Positions 1 to 6,448 of a DNA stretch of 35,690 nt are shown here, in pieces (position 1 is the stretch's first letter; every line of letters starts with the position of its first letter). Location: NCBI GenBank assembly GCA_903825465.1, contig CAIKAR010000004.1:1-35690 (forward strand). Reading direction: 5' to 3'. Made by a program: the position numbers and the translations under genes. The DNA comes from an uncultured Hyphomicrobiales bacterium (GTDB taxonomy: Bacteria > Pseudomonadota > Alphaproteobacteria > Rhizobiales > Beijerinckiaceae). The notes below the pieces were generated by a model, which worked only from the letters and a program-made list of their open reading frames with translations, was not told the origin of the DNA and did not search any database.

Positions 1-38
1 GATGGTTTGGCGGCTTTGACCGCAGTTTCGGTCAACAT
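1..38 (-). CDS. Tyrosine-type integrase, N-terminal 12 codons only (cut by window edge)
   Basis: Reading leftwards from an ATG at 38, the first residues are MLTETAVKAAKP. This closely resembles the start of the arm-binding domain (DUF4102/pfam13356) of P4/phage-type tyrosine integrases, which typically begin LTDTAIRAAKP. A GGA at 46-48 (minus-strand reading) lies 7 nt before the ATG and can serve as ribosome binding site. The gene points away from tRNA-Thr, whose 3' end is 163 nt upstream, the usual arrangement for an integrase beside its attachment site. Only 38 nt are visible, so no catalytic residues can be checked. The assignment rests on the short N-terminal match plus the tRNA context. 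It could also be a decayed remnant. Confidence 0.6.
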   Translation of the reverse strand, partial: MLTETAVKAAKP

Positions 39-90
39 GTTGGTATCCAATTTGTTGGTATCTGGCTCCTACCAACAAATCTACCAACAT
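37..90. repeat. Nested inverted repeats over the integrase start
   Basis: The inner arms are 11 bp and perfect (50-60 and 70-80, atttgttggta / taccaacaaat) with a 9-nt loop. The outer arms are 9 bp and perfect (37-45 and 82-90, atgttggta / taccaacat). The TTGGTA core therefore occurs four times, twice in each orientation. The outer left arm overlaps the integrase start codon. Candidate roles are arm-type integrase or excisionase binding sites, an operator, or an RNA hairpin hiding the start codon. No T-run follows, so it is not a typical terminator. Confidence 0.8.
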
Positions 91-200
91 TTCGGGCGGC
101 TGCAAGCGGACGGGTTTGGACGGCTTTATCCGCTAAATCCGCTTAAATCGTTGATTTTTGGGGGTTTTTGGACAAATCCGGACAGTGCCGGACGGCAATT

Positions 201-275
201 TGGTGCCGGATGAGGGAATCGAACCCCCGACCTTCGGTTTACAAAACCGCTGCACTACCGCTGTGCTAATCCGGC
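201..275 (-). tRNA. tRNA-Thr (anticodon TGT)
   Basis: The minus strand folds into a full cloverleaf. The acceptor stem is GCCGGAT/ATCCGGC, the D stem GCAC/GTGC, the anticodon loop TTTGTAA with anticodon TGT, and the T loop TTCGATT. The discriminator is A and the CCA end is encoded. The anticodon stem has a G-A mismatch at 27-43 in the register used. It decodes ACA, and ACG by wobble. Its 3' end borders the putative integrated element. Confidence 0.95.
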
Positions 276-359
276 CCGCCGTTCGGCGCTGGTTGGCCGA
301 AGGCAATGGGCGTCGGGCGGGCGGACGTCAAGGCCCGCCGACGGTCGACGCCAGGGCGT

Positions 360-433
360 TGGAGCGGGCGAAGGGAATCGAACCCTCGTATGAAGCTTGG
401 GAAGCTTCCGTTCTACCATTGAACTACGCCCGC
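360..433 (-). tRNA. tRNA-Gly (anticodon CCC)
   Basis: On the minus strand the acceptor stem is GCGGGCG/CGCCCGC and the D stem GTTC/GAAC. The anticodon stem GAAGC/GCTTC is perfect, with loop TTCCCAA and anticodon CCC. The T loop is TTCGATT, the discriminator is T and CCA is encoded. It decodes GGG. It is separated from tRNA-Thr by 84 nt and read in the same direction, so the two could be co-transcribed. Confidence 0.95.
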
Positions 434-443
434 GACGGTCGCG

Positions 444-472
444 ATATTACCGTCGCGCGGGCTCGGCCGCAA
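444..472 (-). promoter_or_regulatory. Candidate promoter of tRNA-Gly
   Basis: On the minus strand a TTGCGG (467-472) and a TAATAT (444-449) are spaced by exactly 17 bp and end 10 nt before the tRNA 5' end. The -10 is close to the sigma-70 consensus and the -35 matches only in TTG. A 9-bp inverted repeat (431-439 / 449-457) overlaps the region. Predicted from sequence only. Confidence 0.4.
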
Positions 473-518
473 GAGTCGAAGCGACAGGCCGGATTTTGGA
501 AGGCGCGCGTAAACCGCG

Positions 519-1499
519 TCAGTTGTAGTTGCAGGTCGAGGGATTCGCGGTTGTCGGCGTATGGTAGCAAATCCACCGGTCGGCGGAGGTCACGCCGCTG
601 CAGGCGTTCGCGGCCCAGTTTGAATCGCGCGGCGCGGATCCGATCGTGTAGTTCGTGGTCAGGTAGGATGTGGTGGATTGGCTCCAGCCGTATTTGACAA
701 CGCTGGCGCCGAAGGTCGGCGCGTAATTGTAGGAGATGTCCGCCAGAATGATCGAGCCGCCGGTGCCGCTGGCGGGATAGTAGGCGGATTGCAGCGTGGT
801 CGCGGTGGCGGCGTCGGCCGTGTTGCTGTCGGGCGTCAGCGGCGTTTGCGCGGTGGCGACGGTGACGCCGCTGGCGGCCTGGGCCGCGGTGTTGCTGCAC
901 GAGCGCGACAGGGCCGCGGCGCCGGCGATGCTTGACGAGTTGCTGGCCAGCGTCGCCGGCGAAACGCTCCAGCGCACTTTGGCCGCGTAGCCGGGAACGC
1001 TGGAGCTGAGGGTGCCGCTCGACGCGGCGGACGCGGTCTCGTTGAGGCTGGGAATCCAGACCGAGGCTTTCGGCACGTTGTTTCGCGCCCAGCTGCCCGC
1101 GCCGCTGTCGGCGGTGTACTGGGTGAAGCTGATGGCCGACACGTTGATGCTCAGCGACGTCGCGGTCGTGCTGTAGGGCTGCATGATCAGGTAGGCGGCG
1201 TTGAACATGTCGCTGATGTTCGAATCCGCGAGGTAGGAGGTCGGCGAGGTCGCGCTGTAGCTGGAGGCCCAGTATTGCTGCGTCGCGATGTCCGACATGG
1301 CCTGCGCTGCCAGCGTCGCCTTGCGCGCGGCGACGACCGCCTGGGTTGTTTCGGCGGACCCAAGGTAGAGCAGCAGCATCAACGGCAGGATCAGCGCGAA
1401 CTCGACCGCGGCGACGCCCGCGGTGGCGCGGCGAAACCGCGCGTAGGCGCGCAACGCGCGGCGGGAGGGATGAAATCGCGGGAAGGGGATTGAGCTCAT
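519..1499 (-). CDS. TadG-like TadE-family pilus assembly protein (326 aa)
   Basis: A minor-pilin-like protein of the Tad/Flp pilus, expected in the inner membrane or periplasm. The N-terminus has a basic stretch, then an AGVAAVEFALILPLMLLLYL segment (about residues 25-45): a single membrane helix with the TadE-family AxEFAL motif, resembling a pseudopilin cleavage site. The rest is a Ser/Thr/Ala-rich periplasmic domain with a few C-terminal cysteines. I chose the ATG at 1499 because it gives the TadE-type N-terminus and sits 8 nt after the upstream TadE gene; the open frame continues further upstream but there overlaps that gene. I see no von Willebrand domain like that of the longer TadG proteins, so TadG-like is a position-based name. 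Confidence 0.8.
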   Translation of the reverse strand: MSSIPFPRFHPSRRALRAYARFRRATAGVAAVEFALILPLMLLLYLGSAETTQAVVAARKATLAAQAMSDIATQQYWASSYSATSPTSYLADSNISDMFNAAYLIMQPYSTTATSLSINVSAISFTQYTADSGAGSWARNNVPKASVWIPSLNETASAASSGTLSSSVPGYAAKVRWSVSPATLASNSSSIAGAAALSRSCSNTAAQAASGVTVATAQTPLTPDSNTADAATATTLQSAYYPASGTGGSIILADISYNYAPTFGASVVKYGWSQSTTSYLTTNYTIGSAPRDSNWAANACSGVTSADRWICYHTPTTANPSTCNYN

Positions 1500-1507
1500 C
1501 GCGGCAC

Positions 1508-2197
1508 CTAGCAACCTGTGGCGGTGGCGGCGGTGCCCGCGGTGTAGGGCTCCGACTGGAAGGCGTAGACGCTCATGATCGGATAGACGTTCTGCGTCGT
1601 GGTGCCGTTGTTGTAGCTGACCTGGCCGGTGCTCGCCTGGCCGATGCTCGCCAGCGAGCTGCTCAGCGTCACGATCGACAGCATCGGCGGCACCGGATAG
1701 GTGACGCGCACGGCGACGATGGCGCCCGACTGGCCGAGGCAAAACGACCGGTTGGCTGTTGTGAGGTCGTAGGACTTGCTGTTGGTGTTGTTGGCGTTGC
1801 CCGACATGGCCGTCCAGTTGTTGCCGGTCGACATGTTCGCCGCCGTGCTCGCGGTCTGTACGCTGACCAGGAGGTTGGCGCATTTCAGATAGCTCGGCAG
1901 ATACTGCGCCAGGACCGCCGTGCAAAAGCTGGGGCCGTCGGTGACGGCGACGCTGTTGTAGCTTCCGTTGGAAAGCTGGCCCGTCTTGATGGCGCGCGCG
2001 CCGCGCTCCGTGGCGTAGTCGAGGCCCTGCTGGACAAGGGCGAAATAGGAGATCTGGAAGATCGCGAAAAGCAATCCGAGAAACGGCACGGAGACGATGG
2101 AGAACTCCACCGCCGTTGTGCCCGCGCGGTCGCGCGCGAAGCGGCGAAGCGTCGCGCCCAGGCGCCGAACGAGCGGATCGGCGATGTTTGTCGCCAT
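1508..2197 (-). CDS. TadE-like minor pilin (229 aa)
   Basis: The product has a basic N-terminus (RRLGATLRRFARDRAG), then TTAVEFSIVSVPFLGLLFAI at about residues 26-45: the TadE helix with the conserved Glu after a Gly, compatible with processing by the CpaA prepilin peptidase. The remainder is a periplasmic domain with several tyrosines and a cysteine near each end. It starts at ATG 2197 and is followed after 8 nt by the TadG-like gene, so the two form a minus-strand pair. In known Tad systems TadE and TadF/G pseudopilins help assemble the Flp fibre. The family is clear; the exact TadE or TadF identity is not. Confidence 0.85.
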   Translation of the reverse strand: MATNIADPLVRRLGATLRRFARDRAGTTAVEFSIVSVPFLGLLFAIFQISYFALVQQGLDYATERGARAIKTGQLSNGSYNSVAVTDGPSFCTAVLAQYLPSYLKCANLLVSVQTASTAANMSTGNNWTAMSGNANNTNSKSYDLTTANRSFCLGQSGAIVAVRVTYPVPPMLSIVTLSSSLASIGQASTGQVSYNNGTTTQNVYPIMSVYAFQSEPYTAGTAATATGC

Positions 2198-2346
2198 GGT
2201 GTGTTCACCCGGGTTTCCGACGCTGTGTCGGTAGTCGAACGCTCGGTATAGCGCCCATTGCTTTCGCGAATCTTACGTCGAACCTCGACTTCAGCCCTTC
2301 GCCGCGCCGCGGCGGGGGAAATTCCGCCGCTTAGTAAACGCGGGGG

Positions 2347-2829
2347 TCACTTCGCGGCGGTCGCGCCGCCGCCGCCGCCGGTCGCCATGCCGGTGTGTGT
2401 CTGGATCTGGCCGCCTGTCGCGCCCATGAAGGCGGCGCTGTCGCCAAGCACGACCGTCGGCAGGCACCGTGGCTCGCAGCTGTAGGATTCGCGGTCGACG
2501 CCACGCTGCACCACGAGGCCCTTGAAGCCGGTCAGAACGTGAATGACGGATTCGCCCAGGGTGTTGCCGCCGGCGTCCAGCGCGATGAGGTTGGTCTCGC
2601 CGAAGCCCTTGCCGGTCAACACGACCTTGTTGTTGTTCTTGAGCAGCGTGACGTCGGCGACAATGGGGTTGCCCAAAATCACGGTCGCGGTCTTCTCCGG
2701 CAATTCGATGATCTTGGCTTCGTCGACCTTCACGTCGATGCGCGGATCGGCGAACGCCGGCGCGATCGCCAGCCCGAGAGCCGCGGCGGCGACCGCGTTT
2801 CGCGAAACATTTCTACGGGCGATCCACAT
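2347..2829 (-). CDS. Small secretin-N-domain (CpaC-N-like) pilus protein (160 aa)
   Basis: A signal peptide (about residues 1-27, AAALGLAIAPAFA then D) precedes a domain at about residues 30-110 that matches the T2SS/T3SS pilus N-terminal domain at the front of CpaC secretins. The shared pattern is an LPEKTATVILGNPIVADVTL-type segment, then NNKVVLTGKGFGETNLIALD. There is no secretin barrel. The C-terminus has a CEPRC pair and ends in a glycine-rich tail. It is transcribed divergently from the Flp pilin and lies 149 nt upstream of the TadE-like gene on the same strand. Its role is unknown; I infer an accessory of the secretin or outer-membrane part of the machine. Confidence 0.8.
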   Translation of the reverse strand: MWIARRNVSRNAVAAAALGLAIAPAFADPRIDVKVDEAKIIELPEKTATVILGNPIVADVTLLKNNNKVVLTGKGFGETNLIALDAGGNTLGESVIHVLTGFKGLVVQRGVDRESYSCEPRCLPTVVLGDSAAFMGATGGQIQTHTGMATGGGGGATAAK

Positions 2830-3111
2830 GGTGCGATTCCGCGTTCTGGCTGCGTTGGCCGGAGAATGGCGGAAAATGGTGAACGAAGCCTGAAACGCCG
2901 CGGCGCGCCCGTGGTGGCCCGCTTGGTCGAGGATTTCATAAAGCCGCTTTTAACCAAAGCCCCGCGGATTCCCGCGGTTTGAAGGGGAATTCGACGATCC
3001 CGCGGTCAAATTAACGCGTTGGAAACGGGTGACCTCCAGGGTGAGGACATCCCGCCGGTTTTGGCAACGCGGTTCGTCGGGTCGACTATCAACGGAGCAA
3101 GGAACCAAGCC
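2830..3111. promoter_or_regulatory. Divergent intergenic region upstream of the Flp pilin
   Basis: 282 bp separate the start of the small CpaC-N-like gene from the pilin start. It contains two TTAAC half-sites (TTAACCAA at 2950-2957 and TTAACG at 3011-3016) resembling halves of the CtrA box, and three copies of CCCGCGG (around 2963, 2972 and 3000). A ggagcaagga stretch lies just before the pilin ATG as ribosome binding site. I cannot assign -35/-10 boxes with confidence. Confidence 0.4.
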
Positions 3112-3273
3112 ATGAAGAACCTTTTCAATCGTTTCATGAAGGACGAATCCGGCGCGACCGCCATCGAGTACGGCCTGATCGCCGGCCTCATCAGCGTCGT
3201 CATCATCACCGCCGCCACCACGCTCGGCACGAAGATCTCGGGCGACTTCTCGAAGGTCGCCGCCAACATGTGA
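3112..3273 (+). CDS. Flp-family type IVb major pilin (53 aa)
   Basis: The structural subunit of the Tad pilus. A basic leader (MKNLFNRFMKDESG) ends in the cleavage site Gly14/Ala15. The mature part starts ATAIEYGLIAGLISVVIITA, with the Flp-defining Glu5-Tyr6 and a single hydrophobic helix, and is only 39 residues, typical for Flp. I use the ATG at 3112 because it has a strong Shine-Dalgarno-like ggagcaagga stretch and gives the canonical leader; an in-frame extension to 3019 would destroy it. A strong terminator follows at 3307-3342, which would isolate its transcript from cpaA. Confidence 0.95.
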   Translation: MKNLFNRFMKDESGATAIEYGLIAGLISVVIITAATTLGTKISGDFSKVAANM

Positions 3274-3306
3274 TTTTTCGGCGCGCGCATGACGCGCCGC
3301 GCGCGA

Positions 3307-3342
3307 CGGCCCCGGGGTCTCTCCGGGGCCGTTCGCGTTTTT
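3307..3342 (+). terminator. Rho-independent terminator after the pilin
   Basis: A 9-bp perfect stem (CGGCCCCGG 3307-3315, CCGGGGCCG 3323-3331) with a 7-nt loop is followed by a T-rich tail with five Ts at 3338-3342. It lies 34 nt after the pilin stop and 68 nt before cpaA. It would let the pilin be made in excess over the assembly genes. Confidence 0.85.
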
Positions 3343-3350
3343 GCGCGATG

Positions 3351-3365
3351 TTAACGCTCGGTTGA
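3351..3365. promoter_or_regulatory. CtrA-like box upstream of cpaA
   Basis: The sequence is TTAA-CGCTCGG-TTGA, one base from the alphaproteobacterial CtrA consensus TTAA-N7-TTAA. It lies 45 bp before the cpaA start, directly after the pilin terminator, where a new promoter would be needed. Prediction only. Confidence 0.4.
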
Positions 3366-3410
3366 CGGTCCCGCCCTATCGTGACGGCGGACTGACTCCC
3401 CGAGGGCGCG

Positions 3411-3917
3411 ATGATCGAAGCGGCGGTGCTTGTTTTTTTCCCTGTCCTCATGGTGTTCGCCGCGTTTTCCGACGCCGCGACGATGACCATCTCCAACCGC
3501 GTGTCGATCGCCCTGGCCCTGGGCTTCGCGCCGATCGCGCTGCTCGCGGGCGCGACTTCGGTCGATCTCGTCATGCATTTCCTCTGCGGCGCCGCCGTTT
3601 TCGCGCTTGCTTTCGCGATGTTCGCGTTCCGGATAATTGGCGGCGGCGACGCCAAGCTGGCGGCGGCCACGGCGCTTTGGCTGGGATGGGACACCGTCGG
3701 AAACTACGGCCTGACGACCGCCGTTCTCGGCGGATTTCTTTCGATCGGGCTGCTTGCGGCGCGCAAATGTCCGATGCCGGAGGCCCTGCTGCGGCGCGAA
3801 TGGATCGCGCGGCTTTATCATCCGCAGACGGGCATTCCCTACGGCATGGCTTTGGCGACCGCTGGCCTGCTGGTTTATCCCGAAAGCCTGGTCTGGTTGA
3901 AGACTGTCGCCGCCTGA
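3411..3917 (+). CDS. cpaA: Prepilin peptidase CpaA/TadV (168 aa)
   Basis: A membrane aspartic protease that removes leaders from Flp and TadE-type prepilins. The length fits the short CpaA/TadV type, which lacks the methyltransferase domain. The two active-site aspartates are visible: Asp21 in FSDAATMTISN and Asp80 in RIIGGGDAK (the FxGGGDxK motif). Hydrophobic helices are spread over the protein (about 4-20, 30-48, 53-74, 100-117, 140-157). The gene stands between the pilin terminator and cpaB, about 207 nt upstream of the latter, so it may have its own promoter. Confidence 0.95.
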   Translation: MIEAAVLVFFPVLMVFAAFSDAATMTISNRVSIALALGFAPIALLAGATSVDLVMHFLCGAAVFALAFAMFAFRIIGGGDAKLAAATALWLGWDTVGNYGLTTAVLGGFLSIGLLAARKCPMPEALLRREWIARLYHPQTGIPYGMALATAGLLVYPESLVWLKTVAA

Positions 3918-4046
3918 CGGCGACGCGCGACCGCCATCGAAATTTTCTTTTTCGTTCGCCTGTTCGGGCGCCGCGGCGGCGGCTCGCGACGTCGGCGCGC
4001 GCGACCGCTTCCGCTGCGTGACGATACGCGCGGCGACAACGGACGG

Positions 4047-4061
4047 TTAACCCTAATTTGA
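4047..4061. promoter_or_regulatory. CtrA-like box upstream of cpaB
   Basis: The sequence is TTAA-CCCTAAT-TTGA, the same one-mismatch form of the CtrA consensus as before cpaA, and it includes a TTAACC half-site. It ends 63 bp before the cpaB ATG, in the only sizeable gap at the head of the cpaB-tadC gene run. Confidence 0.45.
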
Positions 4062-4124
4062 CGTTTACCTGTTGAAATTGGCCTTGCTTCGAATTGGGGC
4101 GGCGAGTTTCGGACCGCGTGGATC

Positions 4125-4925
4125 ATGAAAAGAGCGCAGATCATCACTATCGGCGTGGCCGCGATGACCGGCGTCGGCGCGCTGTATCTTCTCAACAGCC
4201 GCCAGCCGCCGCCGTCGCCCGTCGTGCAGTCGATGCCGGCCCCGCCGCCGCCCAAGATACAGACGGAAGAGGTGCTGGTCGCCGCCAAAGAGCTCGGTAT
4301 GGGCACGCTGATTGGCGAACAGGATGTGCAATGGGTGGTGTGGCCGCGCGACGCCGCCGGTCCCGGCATGATCAAAAAATCCGAGCTTCCCAACGCCGTC
4401 GAGGACGTGAAGGGCGCGGTGACGCGCGGCGCCTTCTTCCAGGGCGAGCCGCTGCGGCGCGAGAAAATGGTGAAGGGTCCGAACTCGGGCTTCCTGTCGG
4501 CGATACTGCCGTCGGGCAAGCGCGCGGTCGCCATCAACATCGACGCGAGCGGCGCGAGCACGGCCGGCGGCTTCATCCTGCCAAACGACCACGTCGACAT
4601 CATCCGCACGCACAAGGAGGACGGCTCAGACGCCTTTGTGTCGGACGTTCTGCTGCCCAACATGCGCGTTCTCGCCATCGGTCAGACCGTGCAGGAGAAA
4701 AACGGCGAACGCGTCGTCACCGACTCCAACGCCACGATCGAGGCGACCCCGCGGGAAGCCGAAATCCTGACTCAGGCGCAGCGTTCGGGCGCTCTTTCCA
4801 TGACCCTGCGCAGCATGCTGGACGCGAAGGAGTCCGAGACTGCCGACAGCGCCGACAAGCCGTCGGAAGCGTCGGGAATGACCGTCGTGCGCTTCGGCGT
4901 CGCGACCGCCCTTGGCAAGAAATGA
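4125..4925 (+). CDS. cpaB: Flp pilus assembly protein CpaB/RcpC (266 aa)
   Basis: A periplasmic or outer-membrane-associated partner of the CpaC secretin. An N-terminal membrane helix (about residues 4-20) is followed by a proline-rich linker (QPPPSPVVQSMPAPPPPKIQ). Next comes a SAF domain at about 45-115 (VLVAAKELGMGTLIGEQDVQ; TRGAFFQGEPLRREKM), then the RcpC/CpaB domain (KRAVAINIDASGASTAGGFI; LPNDHVDIIRTHKE). The order and length are typical. It heads the cpaB-tadC gene run and overlaps or nearly touches cpaC. Confidence 0.95.
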   Translation: MKRAQIITIGVAAMTGVGALYLLNSRQPPPSPVVQSMPAPPPPKIQTEEVLVAAKELGMGTLIGEQDVQWVVWPRDAAGPGMIKKSELPNAVEDVKGAVTRGAFFQGEPLRREKMVKGPNSGFLSAILPSGKRAVAINIDASGASTAGGFILPNDHVDIIRTHKEDGSDAFVSDVLLPNMRVLAIGQTVQEKNGERVVTDSNATIEATPREAEILTQAQRSGALSMTLRSMLDAKESETADSADKPSEASGMTVVRFGVATALGKK

Positions 4926-6411
4926 ACGCGAAACCGGAAGCAGCAACGATGTCGATCGCATCCACACACTTTTTCGCTTCGCGTCCCTCGCCGGCGTCCT
5001 GATGGCCTGCGTTGTTTCGGCCGGCGTCTTCGCGCCCGTCGCGGCGCGCGCGCAATCGGATGGGCGGGCGGCGGCGGGCCGCGGCGATGGAATCACGCGG
5101 CGGATCAGCATGGGCGTTGGCAAGTCGATGATTCTCGACCTGCCGCAGGACGCTTCGGAAATCTTCGTCGCCGACCCCAAGGTCGCGAACGCGATCGTGC
5201 GTTCCGCGCGGCGGCTCTACATCATCGCGGCCCAGAGCGGGCAAACGTCGATCTACGCGCTGGACAAGAACGGGCAACGGATCGCCGTGTATGAGCTGTC
5301 GGTCGGCCGCGACGTCGGCGAACTCGAAAACATTCTCAAGGCGGCGCTGCCGTCGGCCGAGATTTCGGCTCACAACGTCAATGATTCGATCATTCTCACC
5401 GGCGCGGTCGATTCCGCCGGCGACATCCAGATCGCGCTCGACATCGCCAAGGGCTTCGCCACCACCGTCGGCAAGGACTCGCAAGGCGGCACCGTGGTCA
5501 ACGCCATGTCGCTACGCGCCCGCGACCAGGTGATGCTGAAGGTCACGATCGCCGAGGTGCAGCGGACGGTTCTCAAGCAGCTCGGCGTTACCGGAGCGCT
5601 CGCCAAGGGCGGCTGGGGCTCGATTTCGCTCCCCAACGCCTTCCCGATCAACGGTCCTTTGGCGTCGACGGCGGGCCAATCCGCCGCGGCGGCGGCTTTT
5701 GAACCCGGCGCCACCATCGGCGCGCTCGGCGTGTCGTCGTTGGCGGCGCAAATTCAGGCCTACGAAACCAACGGCGTCGCTCGGATCCTGGCGGAACCTT
5801 CGGTCACCGCGATTTCGGGCGAAAGCGCGAAATTCTCGGTGGGCGGCGAAATCCCGATCCCCGGCGGCACCACCTGCACAGGCAACACCTGCTCGACCGC
5901 GACGCAGTTCAAGACGGTCGGCGTCTCGTTGAATTTCATTCCGGTGGTGCTCGCCGGCGGCCGCATCCTGCTGCATGTGGGCACCGAGGTCGCCGAGATC
6001 GACAACACGGTCACCATCAACATCGGCGGCAGCGCCGTCTCGGGCTTCAAAACGCGTAAGAACGAAACCAGCGTCGAATTGCCGTCCGGCGGGTCGATTG
6101 TTTCGGCCGGATTGATCGAAACCAAGTCCGCGTCGGCGATCCAGGGCCTGCCCGGCCTGATGAACCTCCCCATTCTCGGCGCGCTGTTCCGGTCGCGCGA
6201 CTTTCAACGCCAGGAGACGGAGCTGCTGATCATTGTCACGCCGTATATCGCCAAGCCGACGGATCCGTCCAAGCTGGCCCGGCCGACCGACGGCTTCGCC
6301 GATCCGAGCGATCCGCAGGGATCGTTCCTGGGCCGCGTCAACCAGATTTATTCGACGACAGGCAATCCGCAGATCGCGGACAAATTCAAGGGCGGATTCA
6401 TCGCCGATTAA
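4912..6411 (+). CDS. cpaC: Outer-membrane secretin CpaC/RcpA (up to 499 aa; start uncertain)
   Basis: The pilus channel in the outer membrane. Counting from TTG 4912, it has a signal-peptide-like segment (about 25-48, ending VAARAQS), a secretin N-terminal pilus domain at about 60-130 (RRISMGVGKSMILDLPQDAS), a linker, and the secretin core at about 200-446. The core shows ILAEPSVTAISGESAKF and ends with FRSRDFQRQETELLIIVTPY, the family signature. The start is doubtful: in this frame the only upstream codon is TTG at 4912, overlapping cpaB by 14 nt without a clear ribosome binding site, while ATG 5002 would leave a poor signal peptide. An ATG with good Shine-Dalgarno (ggaagcagcaacg) sits at 4949 but in another frame; see findings. 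Confidence 0.9.
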   Translation: MARNERETGSSNDVDRIHTLFRFASLAGVLMACVVSAGVFAPVAARAQSDGRAAAGRGDGITRRISMGVGKSMILDLPQDASEIFVADPKVANAIVRSARRLYIIAAQSGQTSIYALDKNGQRIAVYELSVGRDVGELENILKAALPSAEISAHNVNDSIILTGAVDSAGDIQIALDIAKGFATTVGKDSQGGTVVNAMSLRARDQVMLKVTIAEVQRTVLKQLGVTGALAKGGWGSISLPNAFPINGPLASTAGQSAAAAAFEPGATIGALGVSSLAAQIQAYETNGVARILAEPSVTAISGESAKFSVGGEIPIPGGTTCTGNTCSTATQFKTVGVSLNFIPVVLAGGRILLHVGTEVAEIDNTVTINIGGSAVSGFKTRKNETSVELPSGGSIVSAGLIETKSASAIQGLPGLMNLPILGALFRSRDFQRQETELLIIVTPYIAKPTDPSKLARPTDGFADPSDPQGSFLGRVNQIYSTTGNPQIADKFKGGFIAD

Positions 6412-6448
6412 GCCTTGGCGAATTAACATTCGATTGGATGAAAGCACC

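Larger units (their letters stand above)
1..200. mobile_element. Probable end of an integrative element next to tRNA-Thr
   Basis: The stretch between the encoded CCA end of tRNA-Thr (201) and the window edge has an integrase-like start (38 to 1) and nested inverted repeats (37-90). It is also less GC-rich than the rest, with short A/T runs around 150-180. An 8-bp copy of the tRNA end (gtgccgga) occurs at 185-192 and again at 203-210, but this is too short to call an att core. The insertion at the tRNA is an inference, since the other end of the element is outside the window. Confidence 0.45.

Noticed and set aside
140..200. Terminator for the tRNA genes (TCCGG/CCGGA hairpin near 177-192)
   Set aside because: The stem is only 5 bp and no T-run follows on the minus strand.
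519..1925. A 468-residue minus-strand open frame covering both TadE-family genes' region
   Set aside because: Only the part from ATG 1499 has pilus-protein features; the upstream part is an out-of-frame reading of the TadE-like gene.
3060..3090. Sigma-54-like TGGCA element upstream of the pilin
   Set aside because: The spacing and the second element do not fit GG-N10-GC, so it is probably chance.
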